Shown here one piece after another: positions 4,733 through 5,316 of a stretch of DNA of 5,316 bases (within the stretch, counting starts at the first letter, position 1; each line of letters starts with the position of its first letter). The stretch spans positions 1 to 5,316 of the forward strand of contig JALOLI010000170.1 of the NCBI GenBank assembly GCA_025456165.1, read 5' to 3'. The position numbers and the translations under genes are program-made. The notes below the pieces were generated by a model, which did not search any database, was not told the origin of the DNA, and was given only the letters and a program-made list of their open reading frames with translations. The DNA is from Acidimicrobiia bacterium (GTDB lineage: Bacteria; Actinomycetota; Acidimicrobiia; UBA5794; UBA11373).

Positions 4733-5316
4733 TACTTCGAGTAGAGCTCGACGATCAACTGCTCTTGCACCTGGGTGTCGATCTGAGCGCGGTTGGGCAA
4801 GGCGTGCACCACGATGCGGCGCCCGGGCCCGTCGATTTCCAACCAGTCCGGCTTCGACCGGCCGCCGGCCGTGTCGAGCGAGTGCTGCACGACCAGCATG
4901 TTCTTGCTGGCTTCACGCATCGTGATCTCGTCGCCGGCGCGCAGCCGGAACGAGGCGATGTCCACGCGGCGCCCGTTGACCCGGAGGTGGCCGTGGGACA
5001 CCAGCTGGCGCGCCTGGGCGCGCGACTCGGCGAAGCAGGCGCGGAAGACCACATTGTCGAGGCGGCTCTCGAGGATGCGCAGCAGGTTCTCGCCGGTGAT
5101 GCCCTTCTGGCGGGCCGCTTCGATGTAGTAGTTGCGGAACTGCTTCTCGAGCACCCCGTAGATGCGGCGGGCCTTCTGCTTCTCGCGCAACTGGATGAGG
5201 TACTGGGTGTCGCGCACCCGGCCCCGGCCGTGGTCACCGGGCGGATAGGGCTTCTTCTCGATGGCGCACTTGGAGGACTCGCAGCGGGCGCCCTTCAAGA
5301 ACAGCTTGGTCTTCTC
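4732..5316 (-). CDS. rpsD: 30S ribosomal protein S4 (uS4), 5' end beyond the window
   Basis: uS4 is a primary 16S rRNA-binding protein that starts assembly of the 30S body and helps accuracy. The frame is open to base 5316 (EKTKLFLKGARCESSKCAIE), so a short N-terminal piece, probably 15-20 residues, is missing; an internal TTG at 5298 is not the real start. CESSKC supplies the second Cys pair of the zinc-binding form of S4; the first pair would lie just outside the window. Then come KPYPPGDHGRGR, DTQYLIQLREKQKARRIYGV and the S4 RNA-binding domain (RLDNVVFRACFAESRAQARQLVSHGHLRVNGRRVDI). The end is LPNRAQIDTQVQEQLIVELYSK, the usual uS4 C-terminus. It leads the visible part of the rpsD-rpoA-rplQ operon, probably preceded by rpsM and rpsK outside the window. 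Confidence 0.97.
   Translation of the reverse strand, partial: EKTKLFLKGARCESSKCAIEKKPYPPGDHGRGRVRDTQYLIQLREKQKARRIYGVLEKQFRNYYIEAARQKGITGENLLRILESRLDNVVFRACFAESRAQARQLVSHGHLRVNGRRVDIASFRLRAGDEITMREASKNMLVVQHSLDTAGGRSKPDWLEIDGPGRRIVVHALPNRAQIDTQVQEQLIVELYSK

Noticed and set aside
4256..4744. Plus-strand open frame opposite rpoA
   Set aside because: It lies entirely antisense to the conserved RpoA coding sequence, and its product has the composition of a GC shadow.
3421..5316. Anything unusual in the ribosomal-protein/rpoA stretch
   Set aside because: Gene order, lengths, overlaps and key residues of rplQ, rpoA and rpsD are ordinary. The TTG start of rpoA is well supported and needs no special explanation.

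Overview
This is a GC-rich chromosomal segment of a bacterium, most likely an actinobacterium. The RpoA, L17 and S4 proteins, the rpsD-rpoA-rplQ gene order with a truA gene further along on the same strand, GTG/TTG starts and an F420-type luciferase-like oxidoreductase all fit Actinomycetota, possibly an uncultured Acidimicrobiia-like lineage. The genus cannot be told from the sequence. Genes are on the minus strand except one lipoprotein gene, so transcription mostly runs from high to low coordinates.

Right part (3417-5316): the end of the ribosomal-protein/RNA-polymerase alpha operon: rpsD (5' end cut by the window edge), rpoA and rplQ, packed with an 11-nt gap and then a 1-nt TAATG overlap. 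Middle (2535-3416): a plus-strand lipoprotein gene converges on rplQ, with a strong GC-rich hairpin between their ends. It diverges from an F420-dependent LLM oxidoreductase gene (1746-2534). The divergent promoter gap carries four evenly spaced GGGAAG repeats.

Left-centre (1423-1745): about 320 bases without a gene, filled with palindromic repeat elements. Two are nearly identical 74-nt tandem copies, each with a perfect 11-bp hairpin; a third is diverged. A fourth element of the same layout lies between the lipoprotein gene and rplQ.

Left part (1-1422): a Yip1-like membrane protein gene, truA (tRNA pseudouridine synthase) and the start of an unidentified gene, arranged as one operon. The first two are broken as written. 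The Yip1-like gene changes frame near 1271. truA changes frame near 860 and lacks the segment that should hold its catalytic Asp. Two lesions about 400 nt apart, in genes otherwise well conserved, are the most notable feature: either local gene decay or deletions introduced during sequencing or assembly.

Most of the window is conserved housekeeping DNA. I do not see a new defence, mobile or biosynthetic system. The repeat family, the phased GGGAAG array and the paired lesions are the points worth checking.
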